Below, piece after piece: positions 1 through 8,766 of a stretch of DNA of 64,000 nt. The notes under the pieces are model-generated. The model was not told the origin of the DNA. It saw only the letters and a program-made list of their open reading frames with translations, and did not search any database. Made by a program: the position numbers and the translations under genes. Source of the stretch: Chryseobacterium sp. G0201 (lineage in GTDB: Bacteria; Bacteroidota; Bacteroidia; Flavobacteriales; Weeksellaceae); NCBI RefSeq assembly GCF_003815655.1, contig NZ_CP033917.1, forward strand, positions 1,488,001 through 1,552,000, given 5' to 3'. How positions within the stretch are numbered: the stretch's first letter is position 1; each line of letters opens with the position of its first letter.

Positions 1-5
1 AATAA

Positions 6-36
6 TAAAACCGATTCATTTGAAATGGTTTTTATT
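6..36 (+). terminator. possible terminator of a gene left of the window
   Basis: An imperfect hairpin (AAAACC... paired with ...GGTTTTT around a TTCATTTGAA core) is followed by a T-run and lies before the first gene. It probably ends a rightward transcript that begins outside the window. The stem has mismatches, so support is moderate. Confidence 0.4.
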
Positions 37-173
37 AAAATATGGTAAAATCACTGTAACGAAATAGTGATTTTACTCATTGATTTATTGACAGTTAAGA
101 TGAAATTTGGTATACATAAAAGGAAGAAGCCGAAAACCTTAAAAAGTAGGCAAAAAAACTAATTTATACCATT

Positions 174-383
174 ATGAAAACATTATTAAAAGCCATTATA
201 GTAATCATCATTATTATTGGCGGAGTTTTGATCATCGTCGTAGGGAAAAAACCTATCCCAGAACCAGAATGTATCGTTTGCGGACCAAATCTCATTAGAA
301 TTCTAGGAATTGCTGAAATTATCCTCGGACTTGGAGCATTGGTCATTCAGGGAAATCTGATCGAGAAGCAAAGAAATCTTTGA
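174..383 (+). CDS. small membrane protein of unknown function
   Basis: A 69-residue protein with a strongly hydrophobic N-terminal helix (about residues 5-24, almost all Ile/Val), a short loop holding a CxxC-like pair (Cys33 and Cys36 in ECIVCGP), and a second hydrophobic segment (about 41-60). It is therefore either a two-pass inner-membrane protein or an exported protein with one anchor. A bidirectional hairpin terminator follows directly, which supports it being a separate transcription unit. I do not recognise a family. The two cysteines could bind metal or form a disulfide, but that is only a possibility. Confidence 0.6.
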   Translation: MKTLLKAIIVIIIIIGGVLIIVVGKKPIPEPECIVCGPNLIRILGIAEIILGLGALVIQGNLIEKQRNL

Positions 384-389
384 GAAATA

Positions 390-422
390 AAAAGACCGAT
401 AAAAATTTTATCGGTCTTTTTT
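390..422. terminator. bidirectional terminator between the small membrane gene and lepA
   Basis: AAAGACCGAT and ATCGGTCTTT form a near-perfect stem around an A/T loop. A-runs and T-runs flank it on both sides, so it can end both the rightward small gene and the leftward lepA. Confidence 0.85.
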
Positions 423-426
423 ATAT

Positions 427-2223
427 TTAATCGTTTAGTTTTAAAACAGCCATGAATGCTGACTGCGGTACTTCTACTCTACCAATCTGCTTCATTTTCT
501 TTTTACCTTCTTTCTGTTTCTCAAGAAGTTTTCTCTTTCTGGAAATATCTCCTCCGTAACATTTTGCGGTAACATCTTTTCTTAATGCTTTGATGGTTTC
601 TCTCGCAATAACTTTCGCTCCCAATGCTGCCTGAACTGCAATATCAAACTGCTGTCTAGGAATCAGTTCACGAAGTTTTTCACACATTCTTTTACCAATG
701 TAATACGCATTACTGTCGTGAATCAATGATGATAAAGCATCAACCATATCTCCATTGATCAGGATGTCCATTTTCACCAATTTAGAAGCACGCATTCCGA
801 TTGGTGAATAATCGAATGATGCATATCCTTTAGAAATAGATTTTAAACGGTCATAAAAGTCAAAAACAACCTCAGCCAAAGGCATATTGAATGTTAATTC
901 TACTCTATCAGCGGTAAGGTAACTTTGATTTACAATTTCACCTCTTTTTTCAATACAAAGTGTCATTACAGAACCTACAAAATCAGATTTAGTAATGATA
1001 GAAGCTTTGATATAAGGCTCTTCAACTCTGTCTAAAAGATTGGGGTCAATCATTTCAGACGGGTTATTAATTAATATTGCTGTATCAGGATCTTTTTTCG
1101 AATATCCGTGGTAAGATACGTTGGGAACAGTCGTAATAACATCCATGTTAAACTCTCTGTCTAAACGTTCCTGAACGATTTCCATGTGTAGCATTCCTAA
1201 GAATCCGCAACGGAAACCAAAACCAAGAGCAGCTGAACTTTCCGGTTCGAAAACCAAAGAAGCGTCATTTAATCTTAATTTTTCCAGTGAAAATCTTAAT
1301 TCCTCAAAATCTTCAGATTCGATAGGATAAATACCCGCAAAAACCATTGGTTTTACTTCCTCAAATCCATCAATGGCTGCTGCTGCAGGGTTTACAAAAG
1401 AGGTAATCGTATCACCTACTTTTACTTCCCTAGCATCTTTAATTCCTGAAATTATATAGCCTACATCTCCACAATGAATTGTTTTCTTAGGAAGCTGCTT
1501 TAACTTTAAGGTACCTACTTCATCTGCACCATATTCTTTTCCGGTTGCGAAAAATTTAATCTTTTCGTTTTTAGAAATACTTCCGTTTACCACTTTGAAA
1601 TAAGCTTCAATTCCTCTAAATGGATTGTAAACAGAGTCAAAAATTAATGCCTGAAGCGGCGCATCCGGATCTCCAACCGGGGCTGGAATTCTGTTCACAA
1701 TGTGCTCCAGCAAATCATGAACACCCTCTCCTGTTTTCCCAGAAACCCTAAGAACGTCTTCATATTTACAACCCAAAAGACCCATGATCTCATCGGTAAC
1801 TTCTTCCGGATTTGCAGATGGAAGATCTATTTTATTAAGAATCGGAATGATTTCAAGATCATTTTCTAACGCCAAATAAAGATTACTAATCGTTTGTGCC
1901 TGAATACTTTGCGCAGCATCCACAATAAGAAGCGCACCTTCACAAGCGGCAATGGAACGGGAAACTTCGTAAGAGAAATCTACATGTCCCGGTGTATCAA
2001 TTAGATTTAAAATATATTTTTCTCCTTTATATTCATAATCCATTTGGATAGCGTGAGACTTAATCGTGATCCCACGTTCTTTCTCCAAATCCATATCATC
2101 AAGCGTCTGAGACTGTAATTCTCTCTGAGTGACCGTATTGGTATACTCTAAAAGACGGTCTGCCAAAGTACTTTTACCGTGGTCAATATGAGCGATTATG
2201 CAAAAATTTCGTATGTTTTTCAT
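427..2223 (-). CDS. lepA: elongation factor 4 (LepA), ribosome-associated GTPase
   Basis: A 598-residue translational GTPase, the usual length of LepA/EF-4. It has the P-loop in AHIDHGKST (11-19), the switch [10 protein letters not shown] motif (about 77-84) and NKID (about 131). The LepA-specific C-terminal domain follows, with a basic end ([19 protein letters not shown]) that contacts the ribosome. The factor back-translocates or helps assemble ribosomes under stress. The gene stands alone: a TATCTTTG promoter element lies 20 nt before the start and a shared terminator follows the stop. No oddities are visible in the sequence. Confidence 0.97.
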   Translation of the reverse strand: MKNIRNFCIIAHIDHGKSTLADRLLEYTNTVTQRELQSQTLDDMDLEKERGITIKSHAIQMDYEYKGEKYILNLIDTPGHVDFSYEVSRSIAACEGALLIVDAAQSIQAQTISNLYLALENDLEIIPILNKIDLPSANPEEVTDEIMGLLGCKYEDVLRVSGKTGEGVHDLLEHIVNRIPAPVGDPDAPLQALIFDSVYNPFRGIEAYFKVVNGSISKNEKIKFFATGKEYGADEVGTLKLKQLPKKTIHCGDVGYIISGIKDAREVKVGDTITSFVNPAAAAIDGFEEVKPMVFAGIYPIESEDFEELRFSLEKLRLNDASLVFEPESSAALGFGFRCGFLGMLHMEIVQERLDREFNMDVITTVPNVSYHGYSKKDPDTAILINNPSEMIDPNLLDRVEEPYIKASIITKSDFVGSVMTLCIEKRGEIVNQSYLTADRVELTFNMPLAEVVFDFYDRLKSISKGYASFDYSPIGMRASKLVKMDILINGDMVDALSSLIHDSNAYYIGKRMCEKLRELIPRQQFDIAVQAALGAKVIARETIKALRKDVTAKCYGGDISRKRKLLEKQKEGKKKMKQIGRVEVPQSAFMAVLKLND

Positions 2224-2242
2224 TTAAGAACTATGTAATTTG

Positions 2243-2250
2243 CAAAGATA
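2243..2250 (-). promoter_or_regulatory. -7 promoter element of lepA (TATCTTTG)
   Basis: On the minus strand this reads TATCTTTG, a match to the Bacteroidota consensus TAnnTTTG, and ends 20 nt before the lepA start codon. I could not place a clear -33 TTG at normal spacing. Confidence 0.6.
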
Positions 2251-2358
2251 AAAAAAAGGAAGACAATTCCTCATTCTAATTTTGCTGGTTGAATTTAATT
2301 TAAAAATGTATAAAATGATTTAAATTTTTAGAAGCTTGTTCCCGCTATTCAATTTTTT

Positions 2359-2392
2359 GTCATTGCGAGAAACGGAGTGACGAAGCAATCTC
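2359..2392. repeat. dispersed palindromic repeat (GTCATTGCGAG type)
   Basis: ATTGC near the left end pairs with GCAAT near the right end around a GAGAAACGGAG core. From general knowledge, repeats of this form recur between genes in many Bacteroidota chromosomes. Only this copy is clear in the window, so the assignment rests on recall. Confidence 0.5.
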
Positions 2393-2420
2393 AATTAAAC
2401 AAAGTAAATAGTTACAAAGC

Positions 2421-2435
2421 TCGTCATTCTGACGA
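2421..2435. repeat. short palindrome (GTCATTCTGAC type)
   Basis: TCGTCA-TTC-TGACGA is a perfect 6-bp inverted repeat with a 3-nt loop, 29 nt after the preceding repeat. It resembles the core of another dispersed intergenic element. It is too far from the GH92 start (107 nt) to be an obvious operator. Confidence 0.35.
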
Positions 2436-2541
2436 ATCGAACATCTAACCACGAAAATTAAAAAAATCACCACTATTCCTTATAAATTTTTTAACTTTTC
2501 AACTCAAAACCTTTACAGAAAGCTCAAACTTATTTTTACTC

Positions 2542-4830
2542 ATGAAAAAAATTCTTTTATTCCTTTTAATTATCCCATTAGCTCATTTAAAATCACAATG
2601 GGTTGAAAAAGCACCCGAAAATCCTGAAGAATTTGTCAATCCATTAATCGGAACACTCTCAAAACCTTCCCTTTCAAACGGAAATACATATCCAGCCGTT
2701 GCTGTTCCTCACGGAATGAATCTCTGGACCCCGCAAACCGGGAAAAACGGAAACGGATGGCAATATACTTACGATGCAGATAAAATCCGTGGAATTAAGC
2801 AAACGCATCAACCTTCTCCTTGGATGAACGATTACGGAATGTTTTCTATCATGCCTGTGACTGGAAAAATGCGTTTTAACGAAGATGAAAGAGCAAGCTG
2901 GTTCTCCCATAAATCAGAAGTTTCAAAACCTTATTATTATAGTGTTTATCTTGCTGATCATAACGTAACAGCAGAAATTACTCCAACTGAAAGAGCTGCA
3001 CAAATGCGCTTAACTTATCCTGATTCGAACGATTCTTGGTTTGTAGTGGATGCTTTTGATAAAGGTTCGAGCATTACGATTATTCCATCCCAAAATAAAA
3101 TTGTAGGCTATTCAACAAAATATTCGCGTGGAAAATTGGTTGGTTTTAAAAATTATTTTGTGATTTATGCTGATAAACCATTCACTAAATATTCAACTTG
3201 GAAAGACAAATATTTTGTAAAAGATACATTACAAATTACAGGAGATCATTGTGGCGCTGTCGTTGGTTTTGCCACTAAAAAAGGTGAAAAAGTGAATTTA
3301 AAAGTCGCTTCTTCTTTCATCAGTTTAGAGCAGGCAGAATTAAATTTACAAAGAGAATTAAGTAAAGATTCATTTGATGATACTTTCAAAAAAGCAAAAT
3401 TAGCCTGGAATGAAAAATTAAAACGAGTTGAAGTAGCCGGCGGAACAGTCGACCAAATACGAACTTTCTACTCTTCTCTTTACAGAATGCTTTGTTTCCC
3501 ACATAAAATGTATGAGATCAATAAAGCCGGAGAAGTTGTTCATTACAGTCCATATTCAGGGAAGACAGAACCCGGATATCGATTTGCAGGAACAGGTTTT
3601 TGGGATACTTTTAGAGCGCTTTATCCTTTCTTAAATTTGGTTTATCCAAGCATCAATGTTGAAATGCAGAAAGGATTAATTAGCGATTACAAAGAAGGCG
3701 GCTGGTTGCCGGAATGGTCGAGTCCATCCTATTCTGATATTATGATTGGAAATAATTCTGCCTCTGTGGTTGCGGATGCATACATGAAAGGTCTTCGAGG
3801 TTATGATATTGAAACATTGTATCAGGCTTTGCTTCACGGTGCAAATAATGAAGGTCCACAAGCAACCGGAAGATTGGGAATTGAATATTATAAAAAATTA
3901 GGCTACGTTCCTTATGATGTTAAAATCAATGAAAATGCAGCGAGAACTTTAGAATACGCTTACGATGATTTTGCCATCGCACAATTAGGAAAAGCTTTAG
4001 GAAAACCTGAATCCGAATGGGGAGAATATTACAGACGTTCACAAAATTTCCAAAAAGTGATTGATCCGGAAACAAAATTAGCTCGCGGAAGAAATCAGGA
4101 TGGAAGTTTCCAGAAACCTTTCAATCCTTTCAAATGGGGCGATGCTTTTACAGAAGGAAATTCTTGGCATTATACCTGGTCGGTTTTTCAGGATATTGAC
4201 GGATTGGCAAAATTAATGGGCGGGAAAAAAGAGTTTTCGAAAAATTTAGACAAAATTTTTGAGATGCCTCCGGTTTTTGATGACAGTTATTATGGTTCAA
4301 CCATTCACGAAATTCAGGAAATGGTGAATGCCAATATGGGTCAATATGCTCACGGAAATCAGCCTGCTCAGCATATTATTTATTTGTATAATTATTCCGG
4401 AGAGCCTTGGAAAACACAATATTGGGTTCGAGAAACAATGAATAGGTTATATCAACCAACTCCAGATGGATATTGTGGTGATGAAGATAATGGACAAACT
4501 TCAGCTTGGTATATTTTCTCAACGCTTGGTTTTTATCCTGTAACTCCGGCGACAGATCAATATGTTTTAGGAGCTCCTTTGTTTAAAAAAGCAACCATTC
4601 ATTTAGAAAACGGGAAAAATATTGAAATCAAAGCAGATAATAACAGTAACGAAAATCGATACGTGAAATCATTAAATATGAATGGTAAAACTTACTCTAA
4701 AAATTGGCTGAGTCATGAAGAATTAATGAAAGGTACTACTCTACAGTTCAACATGGATAATAAGCCCAATAAGAATAGAGGAACAGAGGAAAAAGATTTT
4801 CCTTATTCTTATTCCACCGATAAAAAATAA
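2542..4830 (+). CDS. GH92 family alpha-mannosidase, secreted
   Basis: A 762-residue exported enzyme with signal peptide MKKILLFLLIIPLAHLKSQ. The GH92 fold is recognisable from FWDTFRALYP, EGNSWHYTW, HGNQPAQH, YLYNYSGEPWKTQ and GDEDNGQTSAW. Spacing matches the characterised Bacteroides thetaiotaomicron enzymes: Glu538 as general acid, the His589-Glu590 pair linked in that family to alpha-1,2 linkage recognition, and Asp647/Asp649 as the base pair, 109 residues after the acid. It should therefore be a calcium-dependent exo-alpha-mannosidase releasing mannose from N-glycans or mannan in the periplasm. No SusC/SusD pair or other glycosidase adjoins it, so it is not part of a visible polysaccharide locus. 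A terminator shared with the next gene follows. Confidence 0.92.
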   Translation: MKKILLFLLIIPLAHLKSQWVEKAPENPEEFVNPLIGTLSKPSLSNGNTYPAVAVPHGMNLWTPQTGKNGNGWQYTYDADKIRGIKQTHQPSPWMNDYGMFSIMPVTGKMRFNEDERASWFSHKSEVSKPYYYSVYLADHNVTAEITPTERAAQMRLTYPDSNDSWFVVDAFDKGSSITIIPSQNKIVGYSTKYSRGKLVGFKNYFVIYADKPFTKYSTWKDKYFVKDTLQITGDHCGAVVGFATKKGEKVNLKVASSFISLEQAELNLQRELSKDSFDDTFKKAKLAWNEKLKRVEVAGGTVDQIRTFYSSLYRMLCFPHKMYEINKAGEVVHYSPYSGKTEPGYRFAGTGFWDTFRALYPFLNLVYPSINVEMQKGLISDYKEGGWLPEWSSPSYSDIMIGNNSASVVADAYMKGLRGYDIETLYQALLHGANNEGPQATGRLGIEYYKKLGYVPYDVKINENAARTLEYAYDDFAIAQLGKALGKPESEWGEYYRRSQNFQKVIDPETKLARGRNQDGSFQKPFNPFKWGDAFTEGNSWHYTWSVFQDIDGLAKLMGGKKEFSKNLDKIFEMPPVFDDSYYGSTIHEIQEMVNANMGQYAHGNQPAQHIIYLYNYSGEPWKTQYWVRETMNRLYQPTPDGYCGDEDNGQTSAWYIFSTLGFYPVTPATDQYVLGAPLFKKATIHLENGKNIEIKADNNSNENRYVKSLNMNGKTYSKNWLSHEELMKGTTLQFNMDNKPNKNRGTEEKDFPYSYSTDKK

Positions 4831-4833
4831 AGC

Positions 4834-4867
4834 AAAAAAGAGAGATAAATTGTCTCTCTCTTTTTTA
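4834..4867. terminator. bidirectional terminator between GH92 and the leftward unknown gene
   Basis: An AAAAAGAGAGA / TCTCTCTCTTTTT stem with an A/T loop, with A- and T-runs on both sides. It lies between two convergent genes. Confidence 0.85.
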
Positions 4868-4873
4868 TTGTAA

Positions 4874-5905
4874 CTATTTAGTTTTATCGAAGCCTTCAGG
4901 TAAAATATAATTTCCTGTAAGCTTATCAATTCCTACTCTATAATACTGAGCATTCTGTCTTCTAATTTTTGTGGCTGCAACATTTATTACACCTACTACC
5001 AGACCTCCAATAGCACCAGCAGCTCCTGCTCCTACGATAATCGGGGTACTGCTATACTGCGGGAAAATTTCTTCCTGAGATGCCATTATAAAAATTCCTT
5101 CATTATCTTTTTCAATTTCAATGATACTTATAGGTGTCTTTTTATAAGCAATTCCGTTATCGATGATTGCAAAAACATCTTTACTTAGATTATCATAACC
5201 ATCAACTCTTTTCACCCCTTTAATCGCACCATCTTTATTCTTCCTTACTGTAAGTTCTTTATCCGGATTTTGTTCTGCAAATGATTTATAATCTCTATAG
5301 ACTCCATCCGTAAAAGACTGAGAGGTATAAATCGGTAGCTGTTCTGATATTAACTTTTCGTAATTTCCAAGATCAGTCTCAGAAACAGGTATATTCAATC
5401 CTGCTTCAGTATATGAATCCTTTATAGTATTAGCTAATTCTGATGATATTTTGGCTGCTATAGCTCTCGTGATATAAGCATGATCTTTCTGCGGATAATC
5501 CTTTGAAATTTTAATTTTTTTTAAAAAATAATATTTATCATTTCTTTTTAAAAAGGTAGAAATCTGCATTTCCAAATGTCCCATAACTGATCTTTCGGTA
5601 GGTATATCCTTAACCTTTAGATCTTCTAGCATAAGGAAATATTTAGTATTTCCCTGCACCTTATTATCTTCTAAAAACCAATCTGAAAATAATTTTTCCA
5701 AGTCCTCTTTTTCAAATTTTACCTCGTAAGGATCTTTTCTGTGCGAAACTATCCCTATGGTTTTATCTTCTCTTCTATCGATTAAAGTAAGAGAGTTTGC
5801 AAGTTTATTTTTATCTTTTATATTTTGTCTAAGCTGTATAAACTGAGTTTTCTGGGCAAACAATGAGCCCGAAAATAAAAAGAATAATAAAATGTGTTTC
5901 ATCAC
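4874..5905 (-). CDS. secreted protein of unknown function, paralogue of the next gene
   Basis: A 343-residue protein with a signal peptide (MMKHILLFFLFSGSLFAQ). It is clearly homologous to the 347-residue product at 5976-7019. Shared features are the N-terminal IDRREDKTIG / IDQREDKKIG block, a central GVYRDYKSFAEQNP / GIYLNHTSFFNQTP block, FAIIDNGIAYKK / FIYVENGKAYKK, and a Gly-rich hydrophobic hairpin near the C terminus (GAGAAGAIGGLVVGVI). The Gly-rich segment could insert in or lie against the outer membrane. The order of blocks suggests two globular modules followed by this segment. I do not recognise a named family and infer no activity. It has its own -7 box and shares its terminator with GH92. 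Confidence 0.75.
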   Translation of the reverse strand: MMKHILLFFLFSGSLFAQKTQFIQLRQNIKDKNKLANSLTLIDRREDKTIGIVSHRKDPYEVKFEKEDLEKLFSDWFLEDNKVQGNTKYFLMLEDLKVKDIPTERSVMGHLEMQISTFLKRNDKYYFLKKIKISKDYPQKDHAYITRAIAAKISSELANTIKDSYTEAGLNIPVSETDLGNYEKLISEQLPIYTSQSFTDGVYRDYKSFAEQNPDKELTVRKNKDGAIKGVKRVDGYDNLSKDVFAIIDNGIAYKKTPISIIEIEKDNEGIFIMASQEEIFPQYSSTPIIVGAGAAGAIGGLVVGVINVAATKIRRQNAQYYRVGIDKLTGNYILPEGFDKTK

Positions 5906-5917
5906 TTATATTTTCCG

Positions 5918-5925
5918 CAAAAGTA
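5918..5925 (-). promoter_or_regulatory. -7 promoter element (TACTTTTG) of the 343-residue secreted protein gene
   Basis: The minus strand reads TACTTTTG, matching TAnnTTTG, 13 nt before the start codon. The upstream neighbour's terminator lies just beyond, so this gene probably has its own transcript. Confidence 0.5.
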
Positions 5926-5940
5926 AGAATTAGTTTAAAA

Positions 5941-5969
5941 TAAAAAAGACTCTCACAAATGTAAGAGTC
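5941..5969 (-). terminator. terminator of the 347-residue secreted protein gene
   Basis: GACTCTCAC-AAAT-GTAAGAGTC forms a stem, followed on the minus strand by a U-run. The same stem sequence recurs at 7065-7098, before the paralogue. Confidence 0.8.
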
Positions 5970-5975
5970 ATTATT

Positions 5976-7019
5976 TTATTCATTTGAAAAATCATATTCT
6001 CCGGTTAAAGGATCAATATAAATTTCAGTTTTTTCATCTTTTTTCATTTTATTCTGCCTGAAACCTCTTTCAAAAACACTAACAAGCCCGACAGCAATAC
6101 CACCATACATTCCTCCTGAAGAACCACCAACACTTAGAAAAACCGCTGAATTCCGCACAGGCAAGATAAATCCTCTATTACTTATGAGATAGAATCCTTT
6201 TTCATTTTTATTTAAATCTAAAAATCCTGAATATGTTTTCTTATAAGCCTTACCATTTTCTACATAAATAAACATTTCATTAGCAGAGATCTTATCTTTC
6301 TTTCCGTTTTCGTCCTTTATAGCTCTTACAACTTCTCCTCTACTATTTTTCTCGAGAATATAATTTCCTTGTTCAGGAGTTTGATTAAAAAATGAAGTAT
6401 GATTTAAATAAATACCATCTTTCAATTGTTCATTCTTATATGCTTCAGAATTATTTTTAACATAAGAATCATAATCTGTAAGAGCATCTAAATTTACTGA
6501 GTTTTCTACTGGTTTCATTGTGTATGTTTTCTTCATAAACATCGCAATGATAACCGGAATATTCTTTACAACTACATCTGAAATATTTTTACTCTTAAAA
6601 CTATAAACCGTATCTTTTTTATATAAAAATCTATAATTATCAGCTTCTTTCAGAAAGGTTTGAGCCGAAAAATCAACGTCTGCTTCCGTTTCTTTGCCTA
6701 CCGTTTCTCCAAGCGTAGTTTTTAAACTTTTTAAAACTAAAACCATCTCATGTTTTCCTCCTTTATGGTTGCTGTCTGTATACCATTGACTTAAGAAATT
6801 ATTAATCGTTGTAGGAAAAACAATTTCTTTCATTTCTTTATTATCTCCGAAAGGCATCTCACCTATCTTTTTATCTTCTCTCTGATCAATAACTTCAAGA
6901 GATTTGTAAATATTACCTTTTGGATTTGATAAATTTCCTCTTTCTTTAATAATTTCCTGTCCCTGCGAAAAACTGAGAATAGAAATGAAAATTAATGTGA
7001 ACTGTAAGATTTTTTTCAT
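5976..7019 (-). CDS. secreted protein of unknown function, paralogue of the preceding gene
   Basis: A 347-residue protein with signal peptide MKKILQFTLIFISILSFSQ. It aligns over its whole length with the 343-residue neighbour: the IDQREDKKIGEM block near residue 43, GIYLNHTSFF in the middle, YVENGKAYKKTYSG, and a Gly-rich stretch (SVGGSSGGMYGGIAVGLVSV) near the C terminus. The pair is a tandem duplication that has diverged to modest identity. Each gene is followed or preceded by a nearly identical hairpin, suggesting the terminator was copied too. Function is unknown. The export signal and Gly-rich segment point to the periplasm or the inner face of the outer membrane. Confidence 0.75.
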   Translation of the reverse strand: MKKILQFTLIFISILSFSQGQEIIKERGNLSNPKGNIYKSLEVIDQREDKKIGEMPFGDNKEMKEIVFPTTINNFLSQWYTDSNHKGGKHEMVLVLKSLKTTLGETVGKETEADVDFSAQTFLKEADNYRFLYKKDTVYSFKSKNISDVVVKNIPVIIAMFMKKTYTMKPVENSVNLDALTDYDSYVKNNSEAYKNEQLKDGIYLNHTSFFNQTPEQGNYILEKNSRGEVVRAIKDENGKKDKISANEMFIYVENGKAYKKTYSGFLDLNKNEKGFYLISNRGFILPVRNSAVFLSVGGSSGGMYGGIAVGLVSVFERGFRQNKMKKDEKTEIYIDPLTGEYDFSNE

Positions 7020-7061
7020 GTGATAAAAGATTTACTCAAAGCTATGAATTAGTTTAAAAAT

Positions 7062-7098
7062 TAAACGACTCTCACAAAAAAACATTTGTAAGAGTCGT
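7062..7098 (-). terminator. terminator of the sigma factor operon
   Basis: ACGACTCTCACAAA pairs with TTTGTAAGAGTCGT, with a U-rich stretch following on the minus strand. The core repeats the stem at 5948-5969. Confidence 0.75.
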
Positions 7099-7120
7099 CC
7101 AACATTAAAAAAATAAACTA

Positions 7121-7630
7121 TTATGGTGATTGCCTTTGGCCTCCAGCATTATTGTTTCCGTGAGGTTTTCTTTCATTCATTTTATCTCTCATCATACCCT
7201 CAGATTGAAACAGCTTCAAGACTTTCTGGCAAGGAATAACTTCCTGCATTTTATCTGCATATTTTTTTCTATTATCTAATAATTTTTGTCCTACTTCAAA
7301 ACTTTGCTGCAACTTTGCTTTTGCTTCTTCATCAGATAAAGTTTCCGGGTTGAAATTGGAATTGAACTGGCTTTTTATCTGTTTCTGGTTGTCAAGATAT
7401 TCATTGTAGAGTTGTGTAAACTCTGCTTTATCATTTGCTTCAATATCAAGATTATCCATCACCATATTATTCCTAAACTTGGCAAGAAGAGCTTTTCTTT
7501 CTTCCGGAGAAAGATTATTTATTACCTCTTTTCTTTGTTTAGGATCCATCTTTTTCCAGTCATACTCCGTTTTTTGGGCATTTAAGCCAAAACCATAAAT
7601 AATAAAAAGTGTAAATAATATCTTTTTCAT
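7121..7630 (-). CDS. small periplasmic protein co-encoded with an ECF sigma factor
   Basis: A 169-residue protein with signal peptide MKKILFTLFIIYGFGLNAQ. The mature part is highly charged and predicted helical, with repeated Lys/Glu/Gln heptad-like stretches (DPKQRKEVINNLSPEERKALLAKF, and LDNQKQIKSQFN onwards), a single Cys near residue 134 and a Gly/Asn/Gln-rich tail. Composition and helix pattern resemble Spy/CpxP-like periplasmic proteins or heavy-metal sensors, but the LTxxQ motif is not evident, so I do not name it. It is the last gene of the sigma / anti-sigma unit, 6 nt after the anti-sigma gene, and may be the signal sensor or main target of that system. Confidence 0.7.
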   Translation of the reverse strand: MKKILFTLFIIYGFGLNAQKTEYDWKKMDPKQRKEVINNLSPEERKALLAKFRNNMVMDNLDIEANDKAEFTQLYNEYLDNQKQIKSQFNSNFNPETLSDEEAKAKLQQSFEVGQKLLDNRKKYADKMQEVIPCQKVLKLFQSEGMMRDKMNERKPHGNNNAGGQRQSP

Positions 7631-7636
7631 CTCTCT

Positions 7637-8170
7637 TTAATTATATAAATCCAAATAAACATCCTGAGTCGAATTGCTTGCTAATTCTGATATTTCAGAG
7701 TTAGAAAACGAATCTAAATATTCATTCATTTGAGTTTCAGTTTTCTTCGAAACCGGCTTCACTGTTTTTGGCGTAGGCACTTCTTTTGTTTCTATATCTT
7801 GTGAAACGAAGCTTCTACTATTTTGATTTACAACTGTTTGATTGTTTTTTTCAACAGAAGTTAAATCAGATTTTAAAGTTTCATAAGCAATCTCGCTTTC
7901 TGACTTTGGTGCCTGAGTATCCGCTACATACTTTGCTCCGGAATTTCCAGCATCTTTTGCTGAATCATCATTTTGATTAAAAACAAAAGTAGCTCCAAAT
8001 ATCAATGCTAACGATGCAGCTGCTGCATAAGCCCAATTCAGTTTAAAAATAGGTGCTTTTTTCGTAGCTTTTACATCATTCATTACTTTTTCCTGAATAT
8101 TTTCAAACAAATTATCAGGAACCTTGTAAATGTTTTTACGTTCTAATTTTTCTATATCGAACTCTTTCAT
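7637..8170 (-). CDS. putative membrane-anchored anti-sigma factor
   Basis: A 177-residue protein with a cytoplasmic N-terminal part (about 1-44, with the FDIEKLERKNIYKVPDNLF start), one transmembrane helix (about 47-66, WAYAAAASLALIFGATFVF) and a Ser/Thr/Asn-rich periplasmic part. The topology and its position 19 nt downstream of an ECF sigma gene fit a membrane anti-sigma factor that sequesters the sigma factor until an envelope signal arrives. No zinc-binding HxxxCxxC motif is present, so it is not a ZAS-type factor. The periplasmic part ends in a short acidic motif (DVYLDLYN). The role is inferred from context. Confidence 0.7.
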   Translation of the reverse strand: MKEFDIEKLERKNIYKVPDNLFENIQEKVMNDVKATKKAPIFKLNWAYAAAASLALIFGATFVFNQNDDSAKDAGNSGAKYVADTQAPKSESEIAYETLKSDLTSVEKNNQTVVNQNSRSFVSQDIETKEVPTPKTVKPVSKKTETQMNEYLDSFSNSEISELASNSTQDVYLDLYN

Positions 8171-8189
8171 GTCTTTTGCGTCTCAAAAA

Positions 8190-8741
8190 TTATTTTTCGT
8201 AATTTTCCTTTATATATTCTTCTATTTTCTGCTTGGCATAATGATAATTTGTTTTCAAAGTCCCTACCGACATATCTACAATTTTAGATATTTCTTCGTA
8301 AGGCAAATCGTCATAATACCGCATCATAAATACCAGTTTCTGCTTTTCGGGCAGGCTTTGTATAGCACTCTGTAACAATATTTGTATCTCTTCTGCATCA
8401 CTTGATACATTGTCTGCAATAAGATTCTGCATATAATATTCCGGATCTTCATCAGTCTTCTGCATTTTCTTTAGCTTATTTACCTGCTGTAATGCTTCGT
8501 TGGTTGCGATTCTGTACAGCCAGGTATACAACTGACTATCATTTTTGAACTGATGAAAATTCTGATATGCTTTAATGAATGTTTCCTGCAATGTATCCTG
8601 TGCAAGGTCACCATCCACAATGATCCTTCTTATATGCCAATACAATCTACTTTGATAAGCATCCATCAACACGCGAACTCCTTTCTCCTGAGTTCGTGGG
8701 TTTTCCATCAGCGTAATAATTTCCGCGTCCTTAATCTTCAT
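8190..8741 (-). CDS. ECF-type RNA polymerase sigma factor
   Basis: A 183-residue sigma-70 family protein of the extracytoplasmic-function class. Region 2 (about 24-95) contains DLAQDTLQETFIKAYQNF and the promoter-melting segment LYTWLYRIATNEAL. Region 4 (about 125-175) has LPEKQKLVFMMRYYDDLPYEEIS followed by the helix-turn-helix MSVGTLKTNYHYAKQKI. It leads a three-gene operon with the anti-sigma factor and a periplasmic protein, and probably directs an envelope-stress response. A promoter of the housekeeping type, TTG-N22-TATTTTTG, lies just upstream. Confidence 0.92.
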   Translation of the reverse strand: MKIKDAEIITLMENPRTQEKGVRVLMDAYQSRLYWHIRRIIVDGDLAQDTLQETFIKAYQNFHQFKNDSQLYTWLYRIATNEALQQVNKLKKMQKTDEDPEYYMQNLIADNVSSDAEEIQILLQSAIQSLPEKQKLVFMMRYYDDLPYEEISKIVDMSVGTLKTNYHYAKQKIEEYIKENYEK

Positions 8742-8766
8742 AAGATGCTTTCATTGTTTTGGATTA

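Larger units (their letters stand above)
2224..2541. other. intergenic region between lepA and the GH92 gene, with dispersed-repeat sequences
   Basis: This 318-nt non-coding gap holds the lepA promoter and, at 2359-2392, a palindromic sequence starting GTCATTGCGAG and ending GAAGCAATCTC. A second short palindrome lies at 2421-2435 (TCGTCA-TTC-TGACGA). Both resemble dispersed intergenic repeats common in Chryseobacterium and relatives. No reading frame or RNA gene is evident. Confidence 0.6.

Noticed and set aside
2542..4830. Loss of the general acid in GH92 because of the HGNQP motif
   Set aside because: Spacing to the Asp647/Asp649 pair shows that the acid is Glu538 in EGNSWHYTW, so the catalytic residues are intact.
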